In this document: positions 1-9,083 of the stretch, piece by piece
Layout: each line of letters begins with the position of its first letter
Position numbering within the stretch: the stretch's first letter is position 1
Assembly (NCBI GenBank): GCA_944368775.1
Contig: CALVXB010000004.1
Span: 97,990 to 161,989, forward strand
Direction of reading: 5' to 3'
Length of the DNA: 64,000 nt
Source: an uncultured Clostridia bacterium
GTDB taxonomy: Bacteria; Bacillota; Clostridia; Christensenellales; Borkfalkiaceae
Notes under the pieces: generated by a model
Seen by the model: the letters and a program-made list of their open reading frames with translations, nothing else
Databases searched by the model: none
Told to the model about the DNA's origin: nothing
Program-made: the position numbers and the translations under genes

Positions 1-1263
1 GTACACCTGCACGGTGAGCGCGCCGCCTTCGGCGCGGGCGAGGATGTAGGCGGGGGCGCGGGAAGTATTCTTCACTTTCAAGTCGCAGCTGCTGCCGCTG
101 ACCATCGCGTCGCGCGAGGGGGGCACGTAGCCGACGGCGAGGCTGTGCGGGTGGACCTCGGCGACGGAAAGCCCCGCGAGCAGGGCGGCGTTGTAAAGGG
201 TGGTGCTGACCTGGCACACGCCGCCGCCCACCCCCTCGGCAAACTCGCCGCGCACGATGACGGGCGCTGCGCGGTAGCCGTTTTGCGCGGTGCGCGCGCC
301 CGCGCGCGCGTTGAAGGAGAGCACCTCGCCCGCCGCCAGCACGCAGCCGTTCAGCCGCGACGCCGCCAGCGCGATGTTGTGGGCGCGGCTGCCGCCATCC
401 GCGTAGTACGTCGTAAAGGAAGCGAGCAGCGCAGCCCCCTTTTTGACTTCCGCGAGGGTGCGGCGGGGCGAAAGGGGCAGCAGCGGGGCCTCCGCCTCGC
501 GCGCGCCGCGCGCGAGGGCGTCCTCCACCGCCGCCCGCAATGCCGCGCCGTCGATATACTGCCCCGCCCGCTCTGCCGTGAAGCGAAAGGGCTCGCGCGC
601 GGACGGGCAAAAGGCGGCGGATGCGTCCGCGGGGCGGCGGTACGCCCCCGCGCAGATGCCCGCGAGCGCCCCTTCTTCGCCCGCGAGGCAAAGCCGCACG
701 GCGAGCGGTATATCGCCCCCGCCCAGCGCCCGCAGGAGGGCGGCGGCGACGTCTGCCTTCCAATACACCTGCGGCGGGCGGAACACGTACGCCCGCTCCC
801 CCGCGCGCACGGTCAGCGCGTAGCCGACAAGCCGCGCGTCCAGCGCCGCCGCCACGGCGGCGGCGCCCTGCGCGAGCGTCATGCCGCCCACGTCTACCCC
901 GCCCACGCACGCCCCCTGCGGCAGCCGCGCGCGCGAACAAGCCGCCGCGCACGGCGCGGCCTCGGCAAAATTCACATCAAAACCCGCAAAACGCGGCGCG
1001 CCCAAGCGCGGCGCGGGGCGCGGGGACACATCAAAACCCGCAAAATTCGACCCGCCGCCCGCAAAATTCACATCAAAACCCGCAAAATTCGACCCGCCGC
1101 CCGCAAAATTCACATCAAAACGCGCAAATTCCGCCGCCATTTCCGCGCCCGCCCGCGCGCGGGCGGGCGACGCCGCGCAGGCAAAAGCCTGCGCGGCAAA
1201 GCTCATACACAAAATGGCCGCCGCTGCCAAAATTGCGGCGAGTTTTCGACAAATTGCGCCCAT
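1..1263 (-). CDS. VanW-family cell-envelope protein, C-terminus beyond window edge
   Basis: The frame is open from an ATG at 1263 to base 1, so 421 residues are visible and the C-terminus is missing. An N-terminal signal peptide (about residues 1-30) indicates export. Residues about 120-165 resemble the domain that often precedes VanW. The VanW domain spans about residues 285-400, with the typical FNARAG and GGGVCQVSTTLYNA motifs. VanW proteins often end in a G5 domain, which would lie outside the window. The biochemical role of VanW is not established; cell-wall association is usual. A 14-residue repeat (FAGFDVNFAGGGSN type) follows the signal peptide and is encoded by a 42-bp tandem repeat. 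An AAGGGG ribosome-binding site lies 5' of the ATG. Family assignment is firm. Confidence 0.85.
   Translation of the reverse strand, partial: MGAICRKLAAILAAAAILCMSFAAQAFACAASPARARAGAEMAAEFARFDVNFAGGGSNFAGFDVNFAGGGSNFAGFDVSPRPAPRLGAPRFAGFDVNFAEAAPCAAACSRARLPQGACVGGVDVGGMTLAQGAAAVAAALDARLVGYALTVRAGERAYVFRPPQVYWKADVAAALLRALGGGDIPLAVRLCLAGEEGALAGICAGAYRRPADASAAFCPSAREPFRFTAERAGQYIDGAALRAAVEDALARGAREAEAPLLPLSPRRTLAEVKKGAALLASFTTYYADGGSRAHNIALAASRLNGCVLAAGEVLSFNARAGARTAQNGYRAAPVIVRGEFAEGVGGGVCQVSTTLYNAALLAGLSVAEVHPHSLAVGYVPPSRDAMVSGSSCDLKVKNTSRAPAYILARAEGGALTVQVY
1027..1130. repeat. 42-bp tandem repeat inside the vanW-like gene
   Basis: Copies of the motif acatcaaaacccgc start near 1028, 1070 and 1112 (period 42 bp), with a degenerate partial copy at about 965-991. 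The period is a multiple of three, so it adds 14-residue units to the exported protein without breaking the frame. Confidence 0.85.
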
Positions 1264-1331
1264 TTGCACACCCCTTCGACAGCAGTATGCCCGCCGCCGC
1301 CCCCCTTTATGCCGACGGGCGGGCAAGGCGC

Positions 1332-1356
1332 AAAAAAAGCCCGCGTCGGGGCGGGC
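1332..1356 (-). terminator. Intrinsic terminator downstream of recF
   Basis: Read on the minus strand, gcccgc-cccgac-gcgggc forms a 6-bp G+C hairpin followed immediately by seven T. It lies about 80 bp past the recF stop and upstream of the vanW-like gene, so it separates the two transcripts. Confidence 0.75.
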
Positions 1357-1436
1357 AAACTTTTCCACAGCCGCAGAAGGGCGCGGGCGGCGATCGTTTT
1401 GGGTACGGGAAGAAAGCCCGCCCGCGGGCGAGCGCT

Positions 1437-2549
1437 TCAACTTTCCTTTTTTTTGCGGGGGGCGGGGCGGCAGATCTTGCCGCCGGAGATGCGGATCTTG
1501 CGCACCTCTCTGCCGAAGAGCACCTTTTCGGTATGGGTGCAGGTGAGGATGGCCTGCACGCCGTCCAGCTCGGCGAGCAGCTTGCGGCGGCGGGCGAGGT
1601 CGAGCTCGCTCATCACGTCGTCGAGGATGAGCACGGGCGGCTCGCCCGAGAGGCGGCGGAAAATTTCCACCTCCGCCAGCTTGATGGCGAGCGCGGCGGT
1701 GCGCATCTGCCCCTGCGAGCCGTACACGCGCGCCTCCTTGCCGCCGATGGCGATCTTCAAATCGTCGCGGTGGGGGCCGGAGGCGGTGAAGCCGAGGCGG
1801 ACGTCGCGCTCGTAGTTTTCGGAAAACTCGCGCAGCAGCGCCTGCTCGATCTCCCCTTCCTCCCCCGCGTACTTGCGCTCGGAGGAGATGGACAGCTGCT
1901 CTGCCCCGTCGGTCAGGCGGGCGTGCCGCTCGGCGGCGAGCGGCGAGAGCATGGCGATGTACTCGCCGCGACGGCGGACGATCTCGGCGGCGTAGCGGCA
2001 CAGCTGCGCGTCCCACACGGGGAGCGTTTCAAACACGAGGGAGAGGTCGCGGCTTTTGAGCAGCGCGTTGCGCTGCTCGAGGATCTTGTTGTAGCGCACG
2101 AGGGCGGTGTAGTAGCTGCGCGACATCTGCGAGAGGGAGACGTTGAGAAAGCGGCGGCGCTCCTCCGGGCCGTCTTGCACGATGCGCAGCTCGCTCGGGC
2201 TGAAGAAGACGCCGTCGATGTTGCCGAGCAGGTCTGCGTTGCGCGCGATCTTGCTGCCGTTGATGCGCACCTCGCGGCGGCTTTCAAAGATGTCTGCCTC
2301 GATGCGCACGCTGCCGAAGCGGGTATCGGCAAGGGCGGCGATGTGCGCGCTCTCCTGCCCGGCGCGGATCATCTGCCTGTCTTTGCGGGCGCGCGGCGAG
2401 GTGCCCGTGCAAAGGTAAAACACCGCCTCGGCGCAGTTGGTCTTGCCCTGCGCGTTGCGGCCGTACAGCACGTTGAGGCCGCCGTCGAAGGTGAAGGTCT
2501 CGTCCTCGTAATTTCTGAAATTTTTGAGTGTCAGCGTCCGTATCCGCAT
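1437..2549 (-). CDS. recF: RecF, DNA replication and repair ATPase
   Basis: The 370-residue product has the full RecF plan. The Walker A motif GRNAQGKTN lies near residues 30-38 and the ABC-type Walker B region LILDDVMSELD near 308-318. RecF loads RecA at gaps with RecO and RecR. It is normally in the order dnaA-dnaN-recF-gyrB. Here it is divergent from dnaA, and no dnaN or gyrB is present. The start has only a weak ribosome-binding site. Its promoter (2685-2713) lies inside the dnaA leader, so the recF leader is antisense to dnaA promoter DNA. Length and motifs match the family. Confidence 0.95.
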   Translation of the reverse strand: MRIRTLTLKNFRNYEDETFTFDGGLNVLYGRNAQGKTNCAEAVFYLCTGTSPRARKDRQMIRAGQESAHIAALADTRFGSVRIEADIFESRREVRINGSKIARNADLLGNIDGVFFSPSELRIVQDGPEERRRFLNVSLSQMSRSYYTALVRYNKILEQRNALLKSRDLSLVFETLPVWDAQLCRYAAEIVRRRGEYIAMLSPLAAERHARLTDGAEQLSISSERKYAGEEGEIEQALLREFSENYERDVRLGFTASGPHRDDLKIAIGGKEARVYGSQGQMRTAALAIKLAEVEIFRRLSGEPPVLILDDVMSELDLARRRKLLAELDGVQAILTCTHTEKVLFGREVRKIRISGGKICRPAPRKKKES

Positions 2550-2600
2550 CTCTACACCGCAAAAGCAAACATTTTCCGCCCGAATTTACGGCGTTTTAGC

Positions 2601-2629
2601 TTGTTTTTCCCGCCGTTTTATATTATAAT
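2601..2629 (+). promoter_or_regulatory. dnaA promoter
   Basis: TTGTTT (2601-2606), 17-nt spacer, TATAAT (2624-2629). It leaves a leader of about 95 nt before the dnaA ATG and faces the recF promoter. Confidence 0.7.
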
Positions 2630-2684
2630 AATGGGGCATTCTCGTTCGGGCGGGGCGGCTGCCGCGCCGCTTGCCCGCTTCTTT

Positions 2685-2713
2685 ATTATACCATATTTTA
2701 CGCAAAAAGACAA
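2685..2713 (-). promoter_or_regulatory. recF promoter
   Basis: On the minus strand: TTGTCT (2708-2713), 17-nt spacer, TATAAT (2685-2690). It sits downstream of the dnaA promoter, so the two transcripts overlap at their 5' ends. Confidence 0.65.
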
Positions 2714-2729
2714 AGTGTTGGAGGTGTAT

Positions 2730-4079
2730 ATGTCCGAAAACAATCCGTATTCGATCTTGTGGCGGCAGATCCGCGAGACGCTGCAGGCGAGCCTTTCGCC
2801 CATAACCTACAACACCTATATCTCCAAGCTGGTGCCGGTGGACGTGGAGGACACCAAGATCGTACTGCGGACGGACACCGAATTTTTTGCCAACTTTATC
2901 GGCAAAAACCTGACCGAAAAGATGAAGGAGGCCTTTAAAAAGGCGGGCACGGGCATCACAGACTTCGAGCTGGTGGTGGACGGCAGCGACGACGTCATCT
3001 TTTCGAGCATCGACGACGAGGCGGACGAGGACTTTGCGGCGGCGAGCGTGGACCCGCGCTTTACCTTCGAGTCGTTCGTGGCGGGCAAGAGCAACGAGTT
3101 CGTGTTTGCGGCGGCAAAGGCCGTCGCCAAGGCGCCCGGCTCTGGCTTTAACCCCCTCTACATCTACGGCGCGTCCGGCCTCGGGAAGACGCACCTGCTG
3201 CAGGCGATCGCCAACTACATCGCCGTGCACAAGCCCTCGCTGCGGGTGCTGTACACCACCTGCGAAAAGTTCATCAACGAGCTGATCGACTCCATCTACC
3301 TCAATAAGGGCAACAACCGCGACCGCCAGGCGCGATTCCGCAACCGCTACCGCAGCGTAGACGTGCTGCTCATCGACGACGTGCAGTTCCTCGCCAAAAA
3401 GCAGGCGGTGCAGGAGGAGCTGTTCCACACCTTCAACGCGCTGCAGGCGGACAACAAGCAGGTGGTGCTGACCTCCGACGTGCCGCCCAAGGAGATCGCG
3501 ACGCTCGAAGAGCGGCTGCGCACCCGCTTTGAAGGGGGCCTGATCGCCGACATCCAGCCGCCCGACGCCGAGACCAAGATCGCCATCTTAAAACAAAAGG
3601 CGTACGAGCGCAAGGCGGTGCTGCCGCCCGACGTGCTCGAATTTTTGGCGCGCGACTCGGGCACCGACGTGCGCACCCTCGAGGGGCGGCTGACAAAGGT
3701 CATCTTCGCGAGCAAGCTGCACGAAAAGCCGATCACCCTCGAACTTGCGGCGACGGCGCTCAACGAGGCGGTCAGCGAGGAGCACGAGGCGATCACGGCG
3801 GACAAGATCATCGCGTCGGTATGTTCCTTTTATAAATTGGAAAAGGACAAGCTGCTGGGCAAGAGCAAAAAGAAGGAGCTCGTGCAGCCGCGGCAGATCT
3901 GCGCCTACCTCATGTGCGAGATCCTCAACATCCCGCTCGTATCCATCGGCGAGGCGCTGGGCGGGCGCGACCACACGACCGTCATCCACTCGCGCGAGAA
4001 GGTGGCGAACCTCGTGAAGATCAACGACCACTTCGCCAAAGAGGTGGAAGATATCCGCAACATCATCCTCAAACAGTGA
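2730..4079 (+). CDS. dnaA: DnaA, chromosomal replication initiator
   Basis: The 449-residue protein has domain I at the N-terminus, AAA+ Walker [12 protein letters not shown] (about residue 146), Walker [10 protein letters not shown] (about 213) and the domain IV signature [10 protein letters not shown] (about 411). It binds DnaA boxes and melts the origin. The ATG at 2730 is preceded by GGAGG with 5-nt spacing, which decides the start; the open frame runs much further upstream but is not coding. It is followed by mnmG rather than dnaN. I see no cluster of TTATCCACA-type boxes next to it; one TTTTCCACA lies at 1361-1369. The origin may therefore be elsewhere. Confidence 0.98.
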   Translation: MSENNPYSILWRQIRETLQASLSPITYNTYISKLVPVDVEDTKIVLRTDTEFFANFIGKNLTEKMKEAFKKAGTGITDFELVVDGSDDVIFSSIDDEADEDFAAASVDPRFTFESFVAGKSNEFVFAAAKAVAKAPGSGFNPLYIYGASGLGKTHLLQAIANYIAVHKPSLRVLYTTCEKFINELIDSIYLNKGNNRDRQARFRNRYRSVDVLLIDDVQFLAKKQAVQEELFHTFNALQADNKQVVLTSDVPPKEIATLEERLRTRFEGGLIADIQPPDAETKIAILKQKAYERKAVLPPDVLEFLARDSGTDVRTLEGRLTKVIFASKLHEKPITLELAATALNEAVSEEHEAITADKIIASVCSFYKLEKDKLLGKSKKKELVQPRQICAYLMCEILNIPLVSIGEALGGRDHTTVIHSREKVANLVKINDHFAKEVEDIRNIILKQ

Positions 4080-4089
4080 CCGCGCGGCT

Positions 4090-4135
4090 GCGCGGCGGGC
4101 GGAAGGCATTGTGCGCGGCGGGCGGAAGGCATTGT
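4090..4135. repeat. Two perfect 23-bp tandem copies after dnaA
   Basis: Copies at 4090-4112 and 4113-4135 are identical (gcgcggcgggcggaaggcat plus tgt). The second copy provides the left arm of the dnaA terminator stem. Confidence 0.9.
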
Positions 4136-4161
4136 GCGCGGCGCAGTGCCTTCCCTTTTTT
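4124..4161 (+). terminator. dnaA terminator
   Basis: GGAAGGCA (4124-4131) pairs with TGCCTTCC (4147-4154) and is followed by a T-run. The tandem repeat at 4090-4135 offers a second, alternative left arm. Confidence 0.6.
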
Positions 4162-4177
4162 AGAAGAAGGAAACGAT

Positions 4178-6058
4178 ATGGACGTGACCAACAGATTTAC
4201 GACAGACGGATACGGCGCCGTGGTGGTGGGCGCGGGGCACGCGGGCTGCGAGGCGGCGCTCGCCCTCGCGCGGACGGGCATTGAGACGCTGCTGCTCTCT
4301 TTGAACCTCGACAGCATCGCCTTTATGGCGTGCAACCCCTCGGTGGGCGGCACGGCGAAGGGGCACCTCGTGCGCGAGATCGACGCGCTGGGCGGCGAGA
4401 TGGGCGTCAACGCCGACAAGACGGCGCTGCAAATGCGCATGCTCAACGCGGGCAAGGGCGCGGCGGTGCAGAGTTTGCGCTCGCAGGCGGACAAGCACGC
4501 CTACCACGCGCAGATGAAGCACACGCTGGAAAACACGCCGCACCTGACCATCCGCCAGAGCGAGGCGGCAGAAGTTTTGACCGAAAACGGGAAGGTGTGC
4601 GGCGTGCGCACCACCTACGGGGAGGTCATCTCCGCGCGGGCGGCAGTGCTGGCGACGGGCGTGTACCTCAACGGCGCGGTCATCGCGGGCGAATTCCGCC
4701 AGAGCTCCGGGCCAAACGGATTCGCCCCCGCGACCGAGCTGACCAAAAACCTGATCGACCTCGGCTTCACCGTGCGGCGGTTCAAGACGGGCACCCCCGC
4801 GCGCATCGACGGGCGCACCATCGACTATACCAAGTGCGAGATGCAGGAGGGCGACCCGACGGTGTATCCCTTCTCCTACCTCTCCGACGGGGTGCCGCAA
4901 AAGCAGACCCCCTGCTATTTGACGTACACGAACGAGCGCACGCACGCCGTCATCCGCACCAATCTGCACCGTTCCCCCCTGTTTTCGGGCATGATCAAGG
5001 GCACCGGCCCCCGCTACTGCCCCTCCATCGAGGACAAGGTGGTGCGATTTGCAGACAAGGAGCGGCACCAGATCTTCCTCGAACCGGAATGCGCGGGCTC
5101 GAACGAGGTGTACGTGCAGGGGATGAGCTCATCTCTCCCCCACGACGTGCAGCGGGAGATGTACCGCACGGTGCCCGGGCTGGAGCACGCGCGCATCATG
5201 CGCTACGCCTACGCCATCGAGTACGACTGCATCGACACCCTCGACGTGCAGCCCACCCTCGAAAGTAAGATCGTGGAAGGGCTGTACACGGCCGGGCAGA
5301 TCAACGGCACCAGCGGCTACGAGGAGGCGGCCGCGCAGGGGCTGGTGGCGGGGCTGAACGCGTCGCTCAAGCTGCGCGGCAGAGAACCGCTCGTTCTGCG
5401 GCGAGACGAGGCGTACATCGGCGTGCTCATCGACGACCTCGTGACCAAGGGCACCAACGAGCCCTACCGCATGATGACCTCGCGCGCGGAGTACCGCATC
5501 TGCCTGCGGCAGGACAACGCCGACCTGCGCCTGACCGAGCGCGGCTATGCGGCGGGGCTTGTGACCGAGGAGCGGTATGCCCGCTTTTTGCGCCGCAAGG
5601 AGGCGGTCGGGCGCGTCGCCGCCGCGCTGGAGGGGCGGGTGCCGCCCGCGCGCTGCGCGGCGTTTTTGCAGGCGCACGGCTTCCCCGCGCCGCAGGGGGG
5701 CGTTTCCTACGCGGATATGCTGCGCCGCGGCATCCCCGCCGCCGACATCGAGGCGGAGTTCGGCATCTTGCAGGGGGAGCGCGCGGCGGACAAGGAGACG
5801 GCGATCATCGACGTGCAGTACGCCGGCTACCTGCGCCGCAGCCTCGAACAGATCGAAAAGGCAAAGCGGCTGGAAGAAAAGCGGCTGCCGCCCGACATCG
5901 ACTACGAAAAGATCGGCGGGCTGCGGCTGGAGGCGCGGCAGAAACTTGCCAAGATCCGCCCCGAAAACCTCGGCCAGGCGGGGCGCATTTCGGGCGTCAA
6001 CCCCGCCGACATCGCCGTGTTGATGGTGTATATAAGCAATTCACAAAATTTCTTTTGA
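4178..6058 (+). CDS. mnmG: MnmG, tRNA uridine-34 carboxymethylaminomethyl modification enzyme
   Basis: The 626-residue flavoprotein works with MnmE to modify wobble U34 of several tRNAs. The FAD-binding motif [10 protein letters not shown] is at residues 14-23, with the conserved [31 protein letters not shown] and [14 protein letters not shown] blocks. AGAAGG precedes the ATG. The C-terminal sequence keeps the usual [14 protein letters not shown] and then ends in SNSQNFF. These last residues and the stop codon are encoded by a copy of the intergenic repeat family: TGA at 6056-6058 sits at the stem-loop junction of its first palindrome. No mnmE is adjacent. Confidence 0.97.
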   Translation: MDVTNRFTTDGYGAVVVGAGHAGCEAALALARTGIETLLLSLNLDSIAFMACNPSVGGTAKGHLVREIDALGGEMGVNADKTALQMRMLNAGKGAAVQSLRSQADKHAYHAQMKHTLENTPHLTIRQSEAAEVLTENGKVCGVRTTYGEVISARAAVLATGVYLNGAVIAGEFRQSSGPNGFAPATELTKNLIDLGFTVRRFKTGTPARIDGRTIDYTKCEMQEGDPTVYPFSYLSDGVPQKQTPCYLTYTNERTHAVIRTNLHRSPLFSGMIKGTGPRYCPSIEDKVVRFADKERHQIFLEPECAGSNEVYVQGMSSSLPHDVQREMYRTVPGLEHARIMRYAYAIEYDCIDTLDVQPTLESKIVEGLYTAGQINGTSGYEEAAAQGLVAGLNASLKLRGREPLVLRRDEAYIGVLIDDLVTKGTNEPYRMMTSRAEYRICLRQDNADLRLTERGYAAGLVTEERYARFLRRKEAVGRVAAALEGRVPPARCAAFLQAHGFPAPQGGVSYADMLRRGIPAADIEAEFGILQGERAADKETAIIDVQYAGYLRRSLEQIEKAKRLEEKRLPPDIDYEKIGGLRLEARQKLAKIRPENLGQAGRISGVNPADIAVLMVYISNSQNFF

Positions 6059-6408
6059 GCTGACAAAAGAAATTTTCGTGATTTGAGGGAGACACCGCCG
6101 CACTCGTCGTCGCACGCCTTTGCTTGCCCGCCTTTTGCTTTTAGCAAAAGGCTCGGCGTGCTCGGCGGCTCCTCCTCTTCCCAAAAAGTTCTTCGATACT
6201 TTTTGGGAGCCCTTTTAGTACGTGGCGGCGTTTTCTCCCTCGCCGCGCGATATTTTAGGGGCACACCGTTAAAAAATCGCGCGGCTTCACCCTCTTCCCA
6301 AAAGCCTTTCGGCAAATTGAGGGAAAAAGCAAAAAGCGCGGTTTTTGCTTTTTCAATTATTTTAATTAAAATAAATGCGCGAGTCAAAATCGCAATTTTG
6401 ATGAGCGC
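6041..6408 (+). repeat. Modular hairpin repeat, copy 1
   Basis: It begins with palindrome AAATTTCTTTT-GAGCTGAC-AAAAGAAATTT (6046-6075). Next come an interrupted CCGCC/GGCGG stem containing the cgtcgtcgc/cttcccaaaaagt module, and the ggggcacacc hairpin (about 6245-6285). Then follow a cggcaaattgagg block, a gcaaaaagcgcggtttttgc hairpin and the gagtcaaaatc/gattttgat end. It overlaps the mnmG stop. Downstream to spoIIE (6409-6629) I see only a possible -10 hexamer. Confidence 0.85.
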
Positions 6409-6546
6409 ACCCTGTTTGCGCGATAGCGCTCAAAAAAGAATTTACTTTTGCAAGAACGAAAGTGCAATAACGGCGCTTTCGTCTTTTTATTCAATGTTCG
6501 CGAAATTTCTTCATTTTCCAAAAATTATTTTTGTGAGCTTTTCCGC

Positions 6547-6552
6547 TATAAT
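6547..6552 (+). promoter_or_regulatory. Possible -10 element upstream of spoIIE
   Basis: A TATAAT hexamer lies about 80 bp before the likely spoIIE start. I see no convincing -35 or Spo0A box at the right distance, so this is weak. Confidence 0.3.
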
Positions 6553-6629
6553 ATCTTAAATTCCGCGCGCGCGGGCGTGGTATGATGGACAAAAACATGA
6601 GGCGCGGCTTTGCCGCGCACGGAGCTGCT

Positions 6630-8942
6630 ATGATGCCAAAATTCCGCCTGCAATACGGGTACGAGACGGCGCTGTTTTACCTGGCGTTTTTCCTCGGGAT
6701 GCTGTTTTTGAACTTTACCATGGACCGCTTCGAGCCCTTTTCTCTCGCGCTGCTGGCGGCGGCGCTCGCCTGCGGGCTGCCCGTGCTGCCCATGACCGGC
6801 CTGTTTGTGCTGGCTGGCGGGCTGAGCCTGCTCGAGGGCGGGTACCCATTCCTCGTCGTCGCGGTACAGGCAGTGATCGTGGGCGGGGCCTTTTTCCTGT
6901 TCGAGCGGCTGGGGCGGCCCGTCAAGGGGGAGGCGGTGCTCGTGTACTTTGCCGCCGCACTCGCCTTCCTCTTTTTATACGGGCAATTCGTGTACGGAGA
7001 CTACATAAAGGCGGCGCTGGTGGCGCTGGTGCTGTTCGGGCTGTGCTTCGTGTTTTCGGGCGCGCTGCGCTGCCTGCTCTACCGCGCGGGGCGCTGCCGC
7101 CTCGCGCCCGAAGAGCTGGTGTTTTGCGGCGCGGCGGTGGCGGCGGCGGGCATCGGCATGTACAACTGCCTGGGCAGCTATGTGTACGAATCGATCGCGC
7201 TGGCGGCGCTGCTGATCAGCTGCGTGCTGCTGCGCAGCAGCAACGCGGTGCTGTGCTCGCTCGTGTTTTCGCTGCCCGTTTCGGTATGCGAGAGCGCGGC
7301 GGCGGCCGCGCCCCTTTTGACGGCGACGGCGGCGTACGTGCTGTACGCGGCGCTCGTTTTGGCGGCGCTGCGCGCCGGAAAGGTGCCCGCGGCGGCCGTA
7401 CTCTTCCTCGCGGACGTGTTCATGCGCTACTTTACCGACTACTTTGTGGGCGGCGGGGGCATTGCGGCTTTTTCAGATCCCACATTCTACTTACAGATGC
7501 TCGTGCCCTTTGTGCCCTGCCTGCTGTTTGCGCTGCTGCCAGAAAAGTGGCTGCAGGCGGTGTACGCGCGCTTCCGCAAGATCGGCGAGCCGCAGCTGAC
7601 CCGCGCGAGCATCAACCGCAACCGCGCGCGCGTGGGCGAGCGGCTGTTCGAGATCTCCGCCGCCTTCAAGGAGATCGAAAACGTGTTTTTGACTTTGGAC
7701 GCGGACACACAGCCGCAGGAGGACGCGCAGGACTTTTTGCTGCGCACCGTGCGCGAGGAGGTGTGCGCACAATGCGAAAAGCGCAGCGAGTGCGGGCGTG
7801 AGACGGAGGAAGGGCTCGCGCGCCTCATTGCCGTCGGCTGCGCGAAGGGAACGGTCAACCTCATCGACCTGCCCGCCGCGCTGACCGCGCAGTGCCGCAA
7901 CCCCTCTTCCGTGCTCTTTTCCTTGAACAAGCGGCTGGCAGACTGCCGCCGCCGCGCCGTCGGCGACGAAAACGCCGCGCAGGGGCGCAAAATGTTCGCC
8001 GAGCAGGCGCGCGGGCTGGCGGAGATGCTCAAGTCGCTCGCGCTGCAGCAGAGCGCGCCCGTCGGCATCCAGGCGGAGGCGGAGCGCAAGCTCAAGCTCG
8101 CCCTATCGCGGGCGGGGGTGCTGTGCGAGGAGGCGCTCATCTGCGGCAGCGAGCCGGACGTGTACCTGACGACCGCCTCCAACATATCGGGCGAGCGGCT
8201 GCGCGCCATCGCCGAGGGAGCGCTCGGCTTCCGCACGGCCATCGCCGCCAAGCACGCGCAGGCGGCGGGCAAGACGTGCTGGCTGCTGCGCCGCCTGCCC
8301 CGCTACGACGCCGCATTCGGCATCGCCAGCGCGACCAAGGCGGGGGAGGCCGCCTGCGGGGACACCTGCTCGGTCATCCGCATCGACGAACGCACCTTTT
8401 TGTGCGCCCTCGCCGACGGGATGGGCAGCGGCGAGTATGCGCGGCGCATCTCCGACTGCGCCCTCTCCCTGCTCGAGAGCTTTTACCGCGCGGGCATGGC
8501 GGGGGAGACGGTGCTGTCCACCGTCAACCGCCTGCTCTCCTTCAACCGCGAGGAGAGCTTCGCCTGCATGGACATGGCTACGGTCAACCTCGACAGCGGC
8601 CGCGCGGACATCGTGAAGATCGGCTCTCCCCTCACCTTTCTGCTGTCCGAGCAGAGCGTCGAGATCCTCGAGGGAGATTCGCTCCCCCTCGGCCTGCTCG
8701 ACGGGATACACCCCACCGCCCTCGAGCGCACCCTCGAAAACGGCAGCGTGCTGCTGTTCATCAGCGACGGCGTGACGGCGGCCTTCGGCTCGAGCACGGA
8801 CATCGCCGACTACCTGATGCTGCGCCGCACCGAAAACCCGCAGGCGCTGGCAGACGACCTGATCGCCGAGGCGCTCGCCCGCACGGGCGGCGCCCCGCCC
8901 GACGACATGACCGCCGTCGCCGTGCGGCTGTTCGAGCAATAA
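6630..8942 (+). CDS. spoIIE: SpoIIE, stage II sporulation protein E (PP2C phosphatase)
   Basis: The N-terminal half is a multi-span membrane region (about 10 segments, residues about 10-310). The C-terminal part is a PP2C-type phosphatase with ALADGMGSG and LFISDGVTAAF motifs. SpoIIE dephosphorylates SpoIIAA, which frees SpoIIAB and activates sigma-F in the forespore; it also acts at the polar septum. The start at 6630 is chosen for its GGAG five bases upstream. In-frame ATGs at 6582, 6585 and 6597 would add up to 16 residues but lack a clear ribosome-binding site. Length (770 residues) is close to that of the Bacillus protein. Assignment is firm; the exact start is not. Confidence 0.95.
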   Translation: MMPKFRLQYGYETALFYLAFFLGMLFLNFTMDRFEPFSLALLAAALACGLPVLPMTGLFVLAGGLSLLEGGYPFLVVAVQAVIVGGAFFLFERLGRPVKGEAVLVYFAAALAFLFLYGQFVYGDYIKAALVALVLFGLCFVFSGALRCLLYRAGRCRLAPEELVFCGAAVAAAGIGMYNCLGSYVYESIALAALLISCVLLRSSNAVLCSLVFSLPVSVCESAAAAAPLLTATAAYVLYAALVLAALRAGKVPAAAVLFLADVFMRYFTDYFVGGGGIAAFSDPTFYLQMLVPFVPCLLFALLPEKWLQAVYARFRKIGEPQLTRASINRNRARVGERLFEISAAFKEIENVFLTLDADTQPQEDAQDFLLRTVREEVCAQCEKRSECGRETEEGLARLIAVGCAKGTVNLIDLPAALTAQCRNPSSVLFSLNKRLADCRRRAVGDENAAQGRKMFAEQARGLAEMLKSLALQQSAPVGIQAEAERKLKLALSRAGVLCEEALICGSEPDVYLTTASNISGERLRAIAEGALGFRTAIAAKHAQAAGKTCWLLRRLPRYDAAFGIASATKAGEAACGDTCSVIRIDERTFLCALADGMGSGEYARRISDCALSLLESFYRAGMAGETVLSTVNRLLSFNREESFACMDMATVNLDSGRADIVKIGSPLTFLLSEQSVEILEGDSLPLGLLDGIHPTALERTLENGSVLLFISDGVTAAFGSSTDIADYLMLRRTENPQALADDLIAEALARTGGAPPDDMTAVAVRLFEQ

Positions 8943-9083
8943 GTTTTTTTGATTTTGAATTTTTCCGCCGGGGCGGCGCGCTTTGCGCGCCGCCCCCTCT
9001 CCTTTTGCTCCCTTTTTGCCCCGCCGCGCCTTGCGCGCGCCGCCCGCGCGCATACGGGGCGAAAAGATGCACAAACTTGCAGC

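Noticed and set aside
1361..1369. TTTTCCACA DnaA-box-like site as part of oriC
   Set aside because: A single box without a cluster or A/T-rich unwinding region; not enough to call an origin.
145..1815. Long plus-strand frames over the vanW-like and recF genes
   Set aside because: Arg/Pro/Ala-rich shadows in a very G+C-rich region; the minus-strand frames carry real family motifs.
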